Of a DNA stretch of 64,000 nucleotides, positions 15,166 to 25,105 are shown piece after piece. The stretch spans positions 124,001-188,000 of the forward strand of contig CAWHYF010000006.1 of the NCBI GenBank assembly GCA_963833585.1, in the 5' to 3' direction. A program made the translations under genes and the position numbers. Origin of the DNA: Bog-756 sp963833585 (GTDB taxonomy: Bacteria > Actinomycetota > Acidimicrobiia > Acidimicrobiales > RAAP-2). The notes under the pieces are model-generated. The model did no database searches, was not told where the DNA came from, and was given only the letters and a program-made list of their open reading frames with translations. Numbering within the stretch: the stretch's first letter is position 1; each line of letters opens with the position of its first letter.

Positions 15166-15555
15166 ATGGTCGATCGCAACGTGCTGGGGGGCGAGCTGGA
15201 GCCGTGCGGCACCGATCCGCTCACCGGCTTCTACCGGGACGGCTGCTGCACCACCGGGCCCGAGGACCGGGGGAGCCACACCATCTGCTCGGTGGTCACC
15301 GCCGAGTTCCTCGATCATCAACGTTCCATCGGCAACGACTTGGTCACCCCGATGCCTCAGTACCGTTTCCCCGGTCTGGTCCCGGGCGACCGCTGGTGCG
15401 TCACCGCGGTCAACTGGCTCCGCGCCCACCACGATGGGGCGGCCGCCTATGTGGTGCTGGCCTCGACCCACGAGCGGTGCCTGGACATCGTGCCGCTCGA
15501 GGCGTTGCAGGCTCATGCCGTCGACGTCCCGGCCGGCCCGGGCGATCTCGGCTGA
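15166..15555 (+). CDS. DUF2237 family protein
   Basis: The 129-residue protein fits DUF2237 along its whole length: 'PCGTDPLTGFYRDGCC' (about residues 12-27), 'DRGSHTICSVVTAEFLDHQRSIGNDL' in two parts, 'PGDRWCVTAVNWLRAH' and a C-terminal 'VVLASTHERCLDIVPLEAL'. Three conserved cysteines lie near the N-terminus. Members are small, soluble, widely distributed proteins of unknown function. Reading upstream is open for long stretches, but homology starts here and a leaderless promoter element fixes the ATG. A hairpin fills the gap to the convergent ParA gene. Confidence 0.85.
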   Translation: MVDRNVLGGELEPCGTDPLTGFYRDGCCTTGPEDRGSHTICSVVTAEFLDHQRSIGNDLVTPMPQYRFPGLVPGDRWCVTAVNWLRAHHDGAAAYVVLASTHERCLDIVPLEALQAHAVDVPAGPGDLG

Positions 15556-15580
15556 GCGGGACGACCGTACGCCGTCCCGC
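15556..15580. terminator. Hairpin filling the gap between convergent genes
   Basis: A perfect 8-bp stem GCGGGACG/CGTCCCGC with a 9-nt loop occupies the whole 26-nt gap between the stops of DUF2237 and ParA. It has no T-run and could act in both directions. Confidence 0.6.
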
Positions 15581-15581
15581 C

Positions 15582-16160
15582 CTACCGCTTCCGGAGCGCC
15601 TTCCTGAGCACCATGTCGTAGGCGTCGAGACCCTCTCGGTAGAGCCGCGACTCGGGGCCCGAGGCAATTCCCACCCGCTCGGGGATGATGCCCCAGATGG
15701 GCACCTCGTTCTCCGTCCACCACTGGACGGCGGCATCGAGATCGTTGGTGCCGAGCCGCGCCGCGCAGATCACCACCCCGTGGTGGGTCTTGGTGCCGAG
15801 CATCTCGAGGGTGGCCACCACCCGCGAGTACTCCACCCCGCCGGCCCGGGTAGGGATCACCACGGCATCGGCCCGGTCGAGGGCGGCCCGCACGATCCGC
15901 TCGTCACCGGGCGGGGTGTCCACGACGGTCAGTCCGGCGTCGCCGGACATGGCCCTGGTCACCGTGCGCTCGGAGGGCGCCTCGACCAGGTCCACGCCTT
16001 CCACCGGACTCTCCTCCAGCCACTCGGCCGACGACGCCTGGCGGTCGGCATCGATGAGGGCGACCGGGTCCCACCCCCGGTCCACCGCCGCCGCAGCCAG
16101 GTACACCGAGGTGGTGGTCTTGCCCACTCCGCCCTTCACGTTGCTGACCACGATGTTCAT
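15582..16160 (-). CDS. ParA/MinD-family ATPase (orphan)
   Basis: The 192-residue protein begins with the deviant Walker A box 'SNVKGGVGKTTTSVYLA' (residues about 6-22). It continues with 'VALIDADRQASSAEWL' (Walker A') and 'LTVVDTPPGDE' (Walker B). It is shorter than chromosomal ParA (about 260-300 residues) and lacks an N-terminal DNA-binding extension, resembling the short 'ParA-like' proteins that position plasmids or protein complexes. No ParB or parS-like repeat is nearby, so its cargo is unknown. A GGAGTG ribosome-binding site precedes the ATG. It is divergent from the thioesterase gene; the 172-nt intergenic region contains a TTGACA at about 16295 but no convincing -10. Confidence 0.82.
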   Translation of the reverse strand: MNIVVSNVKGGVGKTTTSVYLAAAAVDRGWDPVALIDADRQASSAEWLEESPVEGVDLVEAPSERTVTRAMSGDAGLTVVDTPPGDERIVRAALDRADAVVIPTRAGGVEYSRVVATLEMLGTKTHHGVVICAARLGTNDLDAAVQWWTENEVPIWGIIPERVGIASGPESRLYREGLDAYDMVLRKALRKR

Positions 16161-16332
16161 CGACCCACTCCACTCTCCGAGGCACCGAACCGGCAGGGGC
16201 GGCCATACCGGATGCCCCGAGGTCGACGATAGCCGAGATCGATCCCACTCTGACCTGGGAAAACAAGGGAATTCTGGCCGAATTGGGACCAGAGTTGACA
16301 CCTCCCACCGGCGGCGGGGAGCATCTCCGGTC

Positions 16333-17199
16333 GTGGCCAACCCCTTCTTCGACACCACGGCGGTGCGCGCCTCGGGACCGGGTCAATTCACCGGCTCCAT
16401 CGACGGTGCGTGGAACCTCAACCCGCTCCCTCAGGGCGGGGTGGCGACCGCCCTGGCGTTGCGGGCCATGGCCCAGGAACTGCAGGATCCCGCCCAGATC
16501 CTTCGGACCCTGCACACCACCTTCGTGGCCCAGGTGGCCGACGGCCCGGTCGCCATCGAGGTGGAGCTGCTGCGCCGGGGCCGATCGATGTCTCACCTCC
16601 GGGCCGAGGTGGCCAATACCGGTTCGGCCCGCGGCCATCTGACGACCGGAATCTTCGGATCGCCCCGCCCGGGCTTCACCTTCACCGACCTCGAGCCTCC
16701 CGAAGGGATTCCTCCGCCGCTGGCCTGCCCGTCGTTCCGCGATCCACCCCCGCCCGGCGCGGAGGCATTTCCCCCGATGCCGTTCTGGGACCGGCTGGTC
16801 GAAGGGAGGTCGGCCAGAGGCCATCCGCCGTGGGAGCCCTACGTCCCCGACCGCGCCGAGCGGGTGATGTGGTACCGGTTCGACCGGTCCCCGGTACTGG
16901 ACGACGGCACCCTCGACCCTCTGGCCCTGGTGGTCCTGGCCGACACCATGCCCGGAGCCGTGGGCGAGAAGGTCGGACTCTCGGACCGACGGTGGTTCGC
17001 CCCGAGCGTGGATCTGACCGTGCACCTGCTCGACCACTGCCGGTCGGACTGGGTATTGGCCCACAACCGTGCCCGCTTCGCCGGCGACGGCTACGCCTCG
17101 GCTGACATGGCCCTGTGGGACTGCGGGAAGGACGGTGCGGACCGCCCCCGCCTGGTCGCCTACGCCACCCAGTTGTTCTTCTTCTCGTTCCTGTCCTGA
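16333..17199 (+). CDS. Acyl-CoA thioesterase-like protein (double hotdog)
   Basis: This 288-residue protein resembles the TesB-like/'thioesterase family' with two hotdog halves. The N-terminal half has 'W-N-L-N-P-L-P-Q-G-G-V-A-T-A-L-A-L-R-A-M' (about residues 27-46) and 'TLHTTFVAQVADGPVAIEVE'. The C-terminal half has 'LDPLALVVLADTMPGAV' and 'WFAPSVDLTVHLLDHCRSDWVLAHNRARFAGDGYASADMALWD', spread over residues 215-270, which is the strand-helix pattern of the second hotdog. It should hydrolyse or bind acyl-CoA esters. The start is a GTG without a clear Shine-Dalgarno sequence. Its physiological substrate is unknown. Confidence 0.72.
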   Translation: MANPFFDTTAVRASGPGQFTGSIDGAWNLNPLPQGGVATALALRAMAQELQDPAQILRTLHTTFVAQVADGPVAIEVELLRRGRSMSHLRAEVANTGSARGHLTTGIFGSPRPGFTFTDLEPPEGIPPPLACPSFRDPPPPGAEAFPPMPFWDRLVEGRSARGHPPWEPYVPDRAERVMWYRFDRSPVLDDGTLDPLALVVLADTMPGAVGEKVGLSDRRWFAPSVDLTVHLLDHCRSDWVLAHNRARFAGDGYASADMALWDCGKDGADRPRLVAYATQLFFFSFLS

Positions 17200-17219
17200 A
17201 GCGGTGGGTCGTGGGTGGC

Positions 17220-19294
17220 TCAGCCCGGGCCGGCGACAGCCACCACCGGTGCGCTCAGTGGCGCCCCGCTGAGCGAGCCGAGGAAGTCGGCGTCGCCGTA
17301 GGAGTAGACGGCTCCGTCCGCCCCGACCAGCCAGTAGCCCCGTCCGTCAGGAGCGGTGTCCACGCCGACCACCGGCACGTGGTGGACGATCCCTTGGCCG
17401 GGGACGGAGCCCAGGTAGGCGGCATCGCCGAAGGCGAACACCCCGCCGTCCGAGGCCACCAGCCAGTAGCCGCCTCCGTCGGGTGTGGCGGCCATGCCGA
17501 CGATCGGGGCGTTGAGGTGGGTGCCGCCCAGTGAGCCGCGGAAGGCGGCGGTGCCGAAGGAGAACACCCCGCCGTCCGAGGCCACCAGCCAGTAGCCGCC
17601 TCCGTCGGGTGTGGCGGCCATGCCGACGATCGGGGCGTTGAGGTGGGTGCCGCCCAGTGAGCCGCGGAAGGCGGCGGTCGCCGAAGGAGAACACCCCGCC
17701 GTCCGAGGCCACCAGCCAGTAGCCGCCTCCGTCGGGTGTGGCGGCCATGCCGACGATCGGGGCGTTGAGGTGGGTGCCGCCCAGTGAGCCGCGGAAGGCG
17801 GCGGTCGCCGAAGGAGAACACCCCGCCGTCCGAGGCCACCAGCCAGTAGCCGCCTCCGTCGGGTGTGGCGGCCATGCCGACGATCGGGGCGTTGAGGTGG
17901 GTGCCGCCCAGTGAGCCGCGGAAGGTGGCGGTGCCGAAGGTGAACACCCCGCCGTCCCGGGCCGCCAGCACCAGGCCCTGGTTCCCGTCGGGCGGGAGGA
18001 CCATCTGCTCCATCAGGGCCTGGATCGCCCCGCCGTTCTGCCCGCCGCCGATGATGGCAAAGCCGTCAGCGAAGCACATCGACCCCCGAACACACGTCAC
18101 ACCGGTCAGATAGCTGAAGGTGGTGACGTTGGGACTGGGATCGATGGACCAGGTCGAGCCGTTCCAATGCTCGACCAGGGAGGAGGGGTTCGTCTGATTG
18201 TTCTGGTTGTTCTGGTTGGCCCCGCTCTCAACCCCGTCCGCCCCGACCGCCCAGCAACTCGAGGCGTCGAGGCAGGTCACCTCGGTCAGCAGGTCGGAAC
18301 CGGTGGCCGAGTCGGCACTCGCCACCGTGGACCACTGCGACCCGTCCCAGCGTTCGGTCAGCGACGTCGACGGGTCCCCCAACGCGTCGAGACTGGCCCC
18401 GACCGCCCAGCACTGTGACGGGTCCGTGCACGTCACACTGTCGAGGTAGGTGCCCGAGGATCCCGGGGCTCCCGAGGGGGAGGCCGCCACCGACCATGTG
18501 CTCCCGTCCCAGTGCTCGGCGAGGGCGCTGGCTCCGGGGACGTATGGCTCCACGTTGGGCAGGAAGCCACTCTGGCTCTGGGTGGGCCCGGCGAACCCGA
18601 CCGTCCAGCAGTCGGACGAGCTGGCGCAGGTCACCGAGTTGAACTGGTCGTAGGTCTGCCCGGACGGGGCGGTGGGCACCTGGGTCCACGTCGTCCCGTC
18701 CCAGTGGATCATGAACCCGTTCAGCGGGTTGTTGCCGCCGCCGCTGGGATCCACGGTGGTGCCCGCCCCCCAGCAGTTGCTGCTGCTCACACAGGTCAGC
18801 GAGAAGAGGAACCCGCTGGCGATCGGGGTGGGCACCACGGCTCCACGACACGCCGTCCCAATGCTCCGCCAGGGGCGTAGGGCTGGTGGAACCATCTTGC
18901 TCCTGGCCGCCGGCCGCCCAGCAGTCCGAGACGTTCACGCAGGTGACCGACCAGAAGATCGAGGCAGTTCGTGCCACCGGGGACCGCGCCGGATCCGATG
19001 GTCCACGAGGTGCCGTCCCAGTGCTCGACCAGCGTCACAGGATTCCCGTTCCCCGAGTTGTCGAACGACCCGCCGACCGCCCAGCAGCTCCAGGCGTTGA
19101 CACAGTCCGTGCCCAGCAGGATCTGGTTCAGCGAGGGATCGGCCGGCGCGGGGTTGACGATGTTCCAACCTGCGGCCGGGGCGGCCGCCGCCGGTCTGGT
19201 GGGAACCGGCCAGCCCCAGACCGAGGACGGTGAGCGAGGTGGCCAGGAATAGGGACGCGAGTAGTCGGACGGGATGGCGCAGGGCAGGGGCCAT
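17220..19294 (-). pseudogene. Secreted repeat protein (HWDG and WLVASDGG repeats), frameshifted
   Basis: The locus encodes one long secreted protein in pieces. A signal peptide starts at 19294 (MAPALRHPVRLLASLFLATS). Next come about seven repeats of the type 'C-x5-C-W-A-V-G ... LVEHWDGTSWS'. The C-terminal part consists of 42-residue repeats 'MAATPDGGGYWLVASDGGVF' plus 'SFGTAAFRGSLGGTHLNAPIVG', a beta-propeller type common in Acidimicrobiia-like secreted proteins. The frame changes near 19190, 18975, 18845, 17812 and 17685, so no continuous protein can be made as read. The last two shifts are identical one-base insertions in neighbouring repeat units. This is either a decaying gene or sequencing error. 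Function is unknown; a cell-surface or extracellular role is likely. Confidence 0.75.
17441..17945. repeat. 126/127-bp near-identical tandem repeat (four units)
   Basis: Nearly identical units recur with periods of 126, 127 and 127 bp (the same internal ATG, read on the plus strand, falls at 17494, 17620, 17747 and 17874). The 126-bp unit encodes 42 residues in frame. The two 127-bp units each have an additional C at the same place (about 17679 and 17806), which breaks the frame. Confidence 0.88.
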
Positions 19295-19389
19295 AACGGT
19301 TCATCGACGGCATCACGGCAGCACTTGAGCGATCCGTGTAACCCCTGTTGCGCCCCTCGGTGCCACTCAGCCGACCGGGTGACCGTCGA

Positions 19390-22155
19390 TCAGGGGGTCA
19401 CGGCCAGTTCGATCATGACCGGAGGGAGTTGGTCGCCGTGACCGTCGGTCATCCGCACCGTGACCAGGTGGGGTCCGGTCGTGGACGCGGTGATGGAGAC
19501 GTCCTGGCTGGACCGTGCCGGGGCCGGGCATCCCGAACCGGCGGCACGGGGACCGGCGCTGGCGGTGGTTGCCAGGACCAGTCGGCCGCGGGCCGGCGAC
19601 ACGTCGAGACCGGTGCCTGCGGCACTCCACATGACCACCGTCCCCGGCGGACTCGCCGCGGCCGCGCCCACCTCACGGTGACGGCCCGACCGACCTGTGC
19701 GGTGGTACCGCCGCTGGGCTCCGAGAATCCCACCGCCGGGAGCCGACCGGCGCCGAAGGAGGGCGGGCTCGACCCCGGACCGGTTCCCCACGTCCGGATC
19801 GGGCACCGCGCTGAGCCCGTAGGTCCAAGTCGCCGCCGGATCGGAGGACCGATGCCGGCAGCCAGGGCACGGTCCAGTATCCCGGCGGCGGGAGCCGGCT
19901 GTGTCACGCTCCCTCCACAGGACGGCCCCGAGCCCGGCGCGCTTCCTCCCCGCTCACGGTCAGGGAGTGGATGTAGGGGGCGGAGGCCGAAGCCGACGGT
20001 GCGTGCATGGTCAGGCGGTTGCCGTCGGGCAGGTCCACGACGATCTCCGGGAACAGCGGGCTGGCCAGGGCCAGGTCGGCGGATCCCGGAGTGACCGGGT
20101 AGATGCCCATGGCCGCCCACACGTACCACGAGGAGAGGGCCCCGAGGTCGTCGTTGCCGGGCTCGTCCACCGGTCCGTCGGCGTAGAGGTCGTTGACGAT
20201 GCGCCGCACGGTGGCCTGGGCCTTGGCCGGGGCGCCGAAGTAGTCGTACTCCCAGGGGGTCCAGAGACTCGGCTCGTTGCCGGCCCAGTCGTACGGCTGG
20301 TCCCGGCCGGCGTTGAGCGACCCGAAGAAGGCGTCCAGCTTGGCCGTGGCGGAGGCATCGCCCCCCATCAGGGAGGCCAGCGCCGAGAGGTCCTGGGGCA
20401 CCGACCAGGTGTACTGGACGGCGTTCCCCTCCTCGAAGCCCAGCTGACCGCCGGGCTCGAGCTGGGAGGCGTCGAACGCCGGCCCGGGGGGAAGCTGCCG
20501 TCCGAGCCGCGGGCCTGGAGGTAGCCGGTGGACGGATTGAACAGGTACTCCCAGTTGTGGGCCCGCTGCATCATGGCCGCCGCCAGCGGGCGGTCGTGCA
20601 GATCCTCGGCCAGCTGGGCGATGGCGAAGTCGTCGAGGGCGTACTCGAGGGTCACCGAACCCCCGATGGAGTAGTCGATGGAGGTGAGGTCGAGCGAGGG
20701 CGCGTCCACGTAGTGCTGGGCCAGGTACTGGTCCAGGTACTGCCGCTCGATCTCCAGCCCGTGCCCGGTCTCGTTCTCGGTCGCACCCTTGACCATGGCC
20801 GCCAGGGCGGCCCGGGCGTCGAAGTGACGGACACCGAACGCGTAGGCCGCGGCGATGATCGGGTCGGCCGAATCCCCGTTCATCTGGGACTCATCACCTC
20901 CGACGATGGCCCACTTGGGTAGCCATCCGATCTGTCCGGCGTCGTTGACCAGGGATTGGATCATGTCCGAGGCCTGGTGCGGGGCGAGCAGCGCCACCAA
21001 CTCGATCTCCGACCGGTAGACGTCCCACTCCGAGAAGTTGGCGTACTGGGTCCGCCCGGAACGGTGGACCTGTCCGTCGGACCCCGGATACGCCCCGTTG
21101 ACGTCGCTGACCACCGAGGGATCGATCAGGGAGTGGTAGAGCGCGGTGTAGAAGGTGCGTTGCTGGGCCTCGGAACCGCCACCGATGCCGATGCGCCCGA
21201 GCACGGCGTTCCAACGGTCGGTGGCCTGGGCGCGTACCCGGCCGAGGGACCACCCGTGGCCCTCGGTCGTGAGGTTCTGGGCGGCGTCGGCCAGGCTGAC
21301 GAAGGAGATACCGACCTTCATCATCACCACCGGATCGGCGCGGGTATCGAAGGTGACGAAGGCACCGCAGGCCGTGCCGGAACAGGCGGTGCCGGGCGAC
21401 AACGAGGGCCCGTTCCAACTGCCCGCCGAGACGAAGGGGCGGTCGAACCGGGCCACGAAGTACAGCGAGTAGGGCGTACCTGTCCCGCAGAACCCCCCGC
21501 TGGTCACCGAACCGGACACTTGGCGCCGGCCGGTGACCTGCACGGTCGAGGCGGTAGCCGGATTGGCGCTGTCGGCCACCTTGAACAGCACCTGCGACTG
21601 GCGGCTCGGTGGATAGATGAATTGCGAGAGACCCGTGCGGGTCGTGACGGCCAACTCGGTCCTCACCCCGGACGGGCCGAGCGTGACCCCGTACTGGCCC
21701 GGAGCGGCGTGCTCGAGCCCGTGCGAGTACGAGGCCGTGGCGGCCCCAGGATCCGGACCGAGCGCACCCACGGTGGGGAGGATGGGGACGTCCCCGTAGC
21801 TGGGGCAACCGGTGCCGCTGAGGTGGGTGAGGCTGAACCCCTTGAGGGTGGCGTCACCGTAGGCGTAGCCACCGCCTGCGGCGGTCCCACCCGGCTGGGT
21901 GTCCGGGCTCCACTGGATCATTCCGAACGGAACGTCAGCGCCCGGGAACTCCCCGACGGTGCCGGGATCCACCGGGCCGGTTCCGGTGCCGGCGAGGGGA
22001 TCGACCAGACTGGCCGGCGCGGTGAGTACGCCGGGTACGGACGATCGGGCCGCCGCCGGACTGGACCCGGCCACGTCGGCCGTTCCCACCAGGGCCACCA
22101 GGACGGCCACGGCCGCCAGCAGGCGGTCCGCCTTCCCCCGACGGCATCGCTCCAC
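19390..22155 (-). pseudogene. Glycoside hydrolase family 92 (alpha-mannosidase type), secreted, frameshifted
   Basis: The first 550 residues (22155 to about 20490) read cleanly: a signal peptide, then 'TPASLVDPLAGTGTGPVDPGTVGEFPGADVPFGMIQWSPDT', which is the N-terminal GH92 beta-sandwich. The catalytic half continues in the next frame. It has 'GFEEGNAVQYTW', the region of the catalytic acid Glu, and 'GNDDLGALSSWYVWAAMGIYP', whose Asp pair is the catalytic base region of GH92. Further shifts split the last GH92 strand ('PWLPASVLRSGGDL', 'WGTGPGSSPPSF') and a C-terminal beta-sandwich that ends at 19390. About six frame changes lie in 19.7-20.5 kb. GH92 enzymes are Ca2+-dependent exo-alpha-mannosidases. 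A TACCGT element 7 nt upstream suggests leaderless expression of the GTG start. Confidence 0.82.
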
Positions 22156-22162
22156 GTGGCCG

Positions 22163-22168
22163 ACGGTA
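22163..22168 (-). promoter_or_regulatory. -10 hexamer of leaderless promoter for the GH92 gene
   Basis: TACCGT on the minus strand ends 7 nt before the GTG start; no Shine-Dalgarno sequence. Confidence 0.4.
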
Positions 22169-22262
22169 CCGGAGAACCGGGCCCCGTGCCGCGGAAGGCC
22201 GTCGGTTCGATGCGGTCAGGGTGCGTCGCACCGAGGCCGGAGGTACACGATGGCGCCGCTGG

Positions 22263-23289
22263 TCAACCGCCGGCCGGACGACTGTCCAGTGGGCTCCCGA
22301 CGGTGAGCTTGGCGCTCATCTTGATGGCTTTGACCGAACTGGTGGCCCCGGTCTGCAGGACGACGGCCACGGCCAACAGGATGATGGCCAGATAGAAGAA
22401 GGTGTGGGAGCCCAGCAGGAGGATGGCCACCCGGCCGAGGGCGAAGGGCGGGGCACACACCACGGCACCGACGGCACCACCGACGGCAGAGGCGGCCAGC
22501 TTGTCCCTCCTGGAGCGCTCCGACTTGACGCCGATCAGCCGGGCCGGCACCGCCACATAGGCCACCATCATGACGGCCACGACGAGCCCGAGCGTCACCG
22601 AGAACCACACCTTGCCCCAGCGGTCGACCACCATGGTGGCGAATCCGAGGGCCAGACCCACGACCAGGCCCCAGGCCAGGATGGTGCGCAGGTGGCGTCG
22701 GGCTGCGGTGAACGCCGGACGGATCTGGGGGGCGCCGGGCCGGGAGATGGCAAAGGCGAAGACGGCGTTGAGGTAGAAGCTCCCGGCGGTCAACCCGGCG
22801 ATCACCAGGAGCACGACGGCCAGCAGCGGACCACGGAAGATGTGGAACTCCTTGCCGTGGAGGGCGTGGGCCTTCAGGTCGAGCATGGCCGCCCAGATCC
22901 ACATGGCCGGCAGGATCTGCACCAGGGTGAGCCGCCAGTTGGTGAACAGGAGTCTTGATGCCCTGGAAGAGCATGGAGAACGCCCCCACGATCAGGGCCA
23001 GCGGGGCCAGGAGCCGACTCCGTTGGCTGAGGGCCAGGATGGCCGACTCCACCATGGCGTCGTCACCGTCCTGGATGGCACGGGCCAGACGGCGAAACTG
23101 GACGGCCACCACCGCCCGCCGGGTCGGCGGGGTTTCCTCGACGCCGTCGACGCCCGACGGGATTCCGGCTCCGTCTGCCGCACCGGCCGTGACCTCGTCG
23201 GTCACTTTCGGGGTAGGGGCCACTGTCGGGCTCACCTCCCCTTCCCTCGGCCGGGTGATCGCAGGTTGTTCGACAGCCGGCTCGGTCAT
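22263..23289 (-). pseudogene. Yip1-like integral membrane protein, one frameshift
   Basis: The N-terminal 110 residues are polar ('RRAVVAVQFRRLARAIQDGDDAMVE') and lead to the first hydrophobic segment 'LLAPLALIVGAFSMLFQGIKT'. From about 22957 the protein continues in another frame as 'LLFTNWRLTLVQILPAMWIWAAMLDLKAH', with four or five more hydrophobic segments and a C-terminus ending 'SPLDSRPAGG'. The total of 1027 nt equals a multiple of three plus one, consistent with a single inserted base. The layout resembles Yip1/DUF-type permeases, but the function is unknown. It is the distal gene of the minus-strand stress-type cluster, 94 nt after the SHOCT gene. Confidence 0.6.
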
Positions 23290-23383
23290 CGGCTCACCTC
23301 GGTGCGAGCCCGGGCCGCCAGCCTAACCTGCACCGTGGCCCCACTCGTCGCCGCCGAGACGGGCCGGGGTGGCCCACCGGCAC

Positions 23384-23647
23384 CTAGCCCAGGATTTTGG
23401 CCTTCTGCGCCTCGAACTCCTCCTCGGTCAGCGCACCGGAGTCCCGCAGGGCAGCCAGCTGGGTGAGCTGGGCGACGGGATCGGGAGCTGCCGCGGCCGG
23501 AGCGGGGGCGGGCTCGGGCGCCGCCTGAGCCTGCTGCTGGGCCGCGGCCGCCTGCTTGTTGGCCATGTGACCACCCACCACCGCGGCGGTACCCACCACC
23601 GCGGTGGTGCGAACGGCGGCGCGGGCAATCGGTCGTCTTCTCAGCAT
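23384..23647 (-). CDS. SHOCT-domain small membrane protein
   Basis: The 87-residue protein has a basic N-terminus, one alanine/valine-rich hydrophobic segment (about residues 10-27) and a Gln/Ala/Pro linker. The C-terminal SHOCT motif is 'LTQLAALRDSGALTEEEFEAQKAKILG'. SHOCT is a short oligomerisation/tether motif found at the ends of bacterial membrane proteins. A second SHOCT protein is encoded on the other side of the LuxR-type regulator with an almost identical terminal motif. It follows the DUF6325 gene by 25 nt and is probably co-transcribed with it. Confidence 0.82.
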   Translation of the reverse strand: MLRRRPIARAAVRTTAVVGTAAVVGGHMANKQAAAAQQQAQAAPEPAPAPAAAAPDPVAQLTQLAALRDSGALTEEEFEAQKAKILG

Positions 23648-23672
23648 GTCGTCTCTCCTGACGTGGAACGGC

Positions 23673-24095
23673 TCAGACTGCCGGAGGCAGTGCGGACAGT
23701 GCGGGCTCGATCAGCTCGTGGGGAATGCGGGCTCCTCCGAGCAGCACGCCTCCCGAGTCGCGGACGGCGGCAGCGAAGGGGGCGGCCCACACATCCTCCC
23801 AGAGAAGCAGGGCGGCCGACGAGTTGGGCTCCAACTGCTCGGCGGCGTACTCGACGTCCTCGAGGCTGATGAGCCCGCCGACGTCGGCGTCCAGACCGGC
23901 GAAGGCCGGCAACGCATCGAGGTCGTCGATCTCGAAGCTGACCACGGAGCCGTCGGCATCCTTACCGATGAAGATGAGGTCGAGGATGCGAACGGTCCCC
24001 GACTCCACCAACGCGATCAGCTCAGGGGCGATCTCGCCGCTGAATTGGTTGCCGGGAAATCCCACGATGATGAATTCGACTGGTCCTGTGGTCAT
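23673..24095 (-). CDS. DUF6325-family protein
   Basis: The 140-residue acidic protein begins 'MTTGPVEFIIVGFPGNQFSG' and has 'VRILDLIFIGKDADGSVVSFEIDDL', then 'LEDVEYAAEQLEPNSSAALLLWEDVWA' in two parts, and ends with 'GGVLLGGARIPHELIE'. This pattern is that of DUF6325/DUF1269-like proteins often found next to SHOCT genes in Actinobacteria. Their function is unknown; a soluble or membrane-peripheral role is likely. An upstream in-frame ATG adds 22 residues without conserved character; I prefer MTTGPVEF, where the family starts. The 121 nt upstream to the aquaporin gene contain nothing clear. Confidence 0.75.
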   Translation of the reverse strand: MTTGPVEFIIVGFPGNQFSGEIAPELIALVESGTVRILDLIFIGKDADGSVVSFEIDDLDALPAFAGLDADVGGLISLEDVEYAAEQLEPNSSAALLLWEDVWAAPFAAAVRDSGGVLLGGARIPHELIEPALSALPPAV

Positions 24096-24216
24096 GTGCG
24101 GTTTCGTCCTCTCACCTTGGTCTGGGTTCAGAGTAGGGGTTGGATCGCTCGGTGTCCTCATCCGGTCCGGGTGATTGGCTCAGGCCGGTGTCGGGAGGAC
24201 GCCGAGCGTCGGGTGG

Positions 24217-25068
24217 CTATCGCTCCAGGGGCAACTCGTCCCCCTCGGCCGCGCCCCGCTCAGCCTGGCCGGGGCGACCCCGGACCAGCCCGATCAGCAA
24301 CACGGCGATCAACGCCCCGACCACCGGTCCGATCACATAGATCCACCAGCCGGTGAAGTTGAGGCTCACGATGTCAGGCCCGAGGGTGCGGGCCGGGTTC
24401 ATCGAGGCTCCGCTGATGGGACTGGCGAACAGGCCCAGCAGAGCGACGGTGGAGCCGACGGCGAGGGCGGCATTGTGCCCGATGCTCCGGTAACCCGTCG
24501 CCGTGTTGAGGATCACGGAGACCAGGATGGCGGTCAGCACCATCTCCATCACCAGGGACCGCCACTCCCCGCCGGGCTTGGCGATCGGGTAATTGCCCCC
24601 CGAGTCCACGTGCCCGTACATGGCCTGGAGGAACAGGGCGGCGGCGACGGCCCCGGCGAACTGGACGATCAGATAGGGCAGCACCCAGGCCACCTTGAAT
24701 ACCCCCCGACCGGTGAACGCCAAGGTCACGGCAGGGTTGATGTGGAGACCGGACAGGGGGCCGAGGGCGTAGATCATGGCCATCACCACCGCGCCTGGCG
24801 CGATCACTGCCGCCGTCCGGCTGATGGGCCCTCCCCCGACGTAGTGGTTGATCACCCCGGACCCGGCGGCCACCGTCACCAGGATGAAGGTGCCCACGAA
24901 TTCGATGATCAGCCGAATCCACAGTGGCCGGTGTCGGAGCGTGTCCTCTTCGAACTTGATGAGGTACCGGGTACCGATGAGCTCGGCGCTCTGCTGGTCC
25001 AGTACCGGCCCGTCGGCACCTCCTCCGGCCGTCACCGGGGGGACCGCAGCGACGGTTGGGTCGCTCAT
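24217..25068 (-). CDS. MIP-family channel (aquaporin/glycerol facilitator)
   Basis: The 283-residue protein has six membrane helices after a cytosolic N-terminus of about 50 residues. Both half-helix signatures are present: 'GLHINPAVTLAF' (about residue 110) and 'GASMNPARTLGPDIV' (about residue 222). The arginine after the second NPA is the selectivity-filter Arg. The first helix begins 'IRLIIEFVGTFILVTVAAGSGV'. The protein should conduct water or small neutral solutes. The N-terminal extension is longer than in AqpZ and is typical of actinobacterial members. A GAGGGTGAG Shine-Dalgarno sequence precedes the ATG. The gene lies in a minus-strand cluster with DUF2252, DUF6325 and SHOCT genes. 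Confidence 0.92.
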   Translation of the reverse strand: MSDPTVAAVPPVTAGGGADGPVLDQQSAELIGTRYLIKFEEDTLRHRPLWIRLIIEFVGTFILVTVAAGSGVINHYVGGGPISRTAAVIAPGAVVMAMIYALGPLSGLHINPAVTLAFTGRGVFKVAWVLPYLIVQFAGAVAAALFLQAMYGHVDSGGNYPIAKPGGEWRSLVMEMVLTAILVSVILNTATGYRSIGHNAALAVGSTVALLGLFASPISGASMNPARTLGPDIVSLNFTGWWIYVIGPVVGALIAVLLIGLVRGRPGQAERGAAEGDELPLER

Positions 25069-25105
25069 CTCACCCTCCGGTCGGCGCCGGGCGACCGGGT
25101 AGCCG

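Noticed and set aside
17441..17945. Possible CRISPR or VNTR outside genes
   Set aside because: The units encode the WLVASDGG protein repeat and have no unique spacers.
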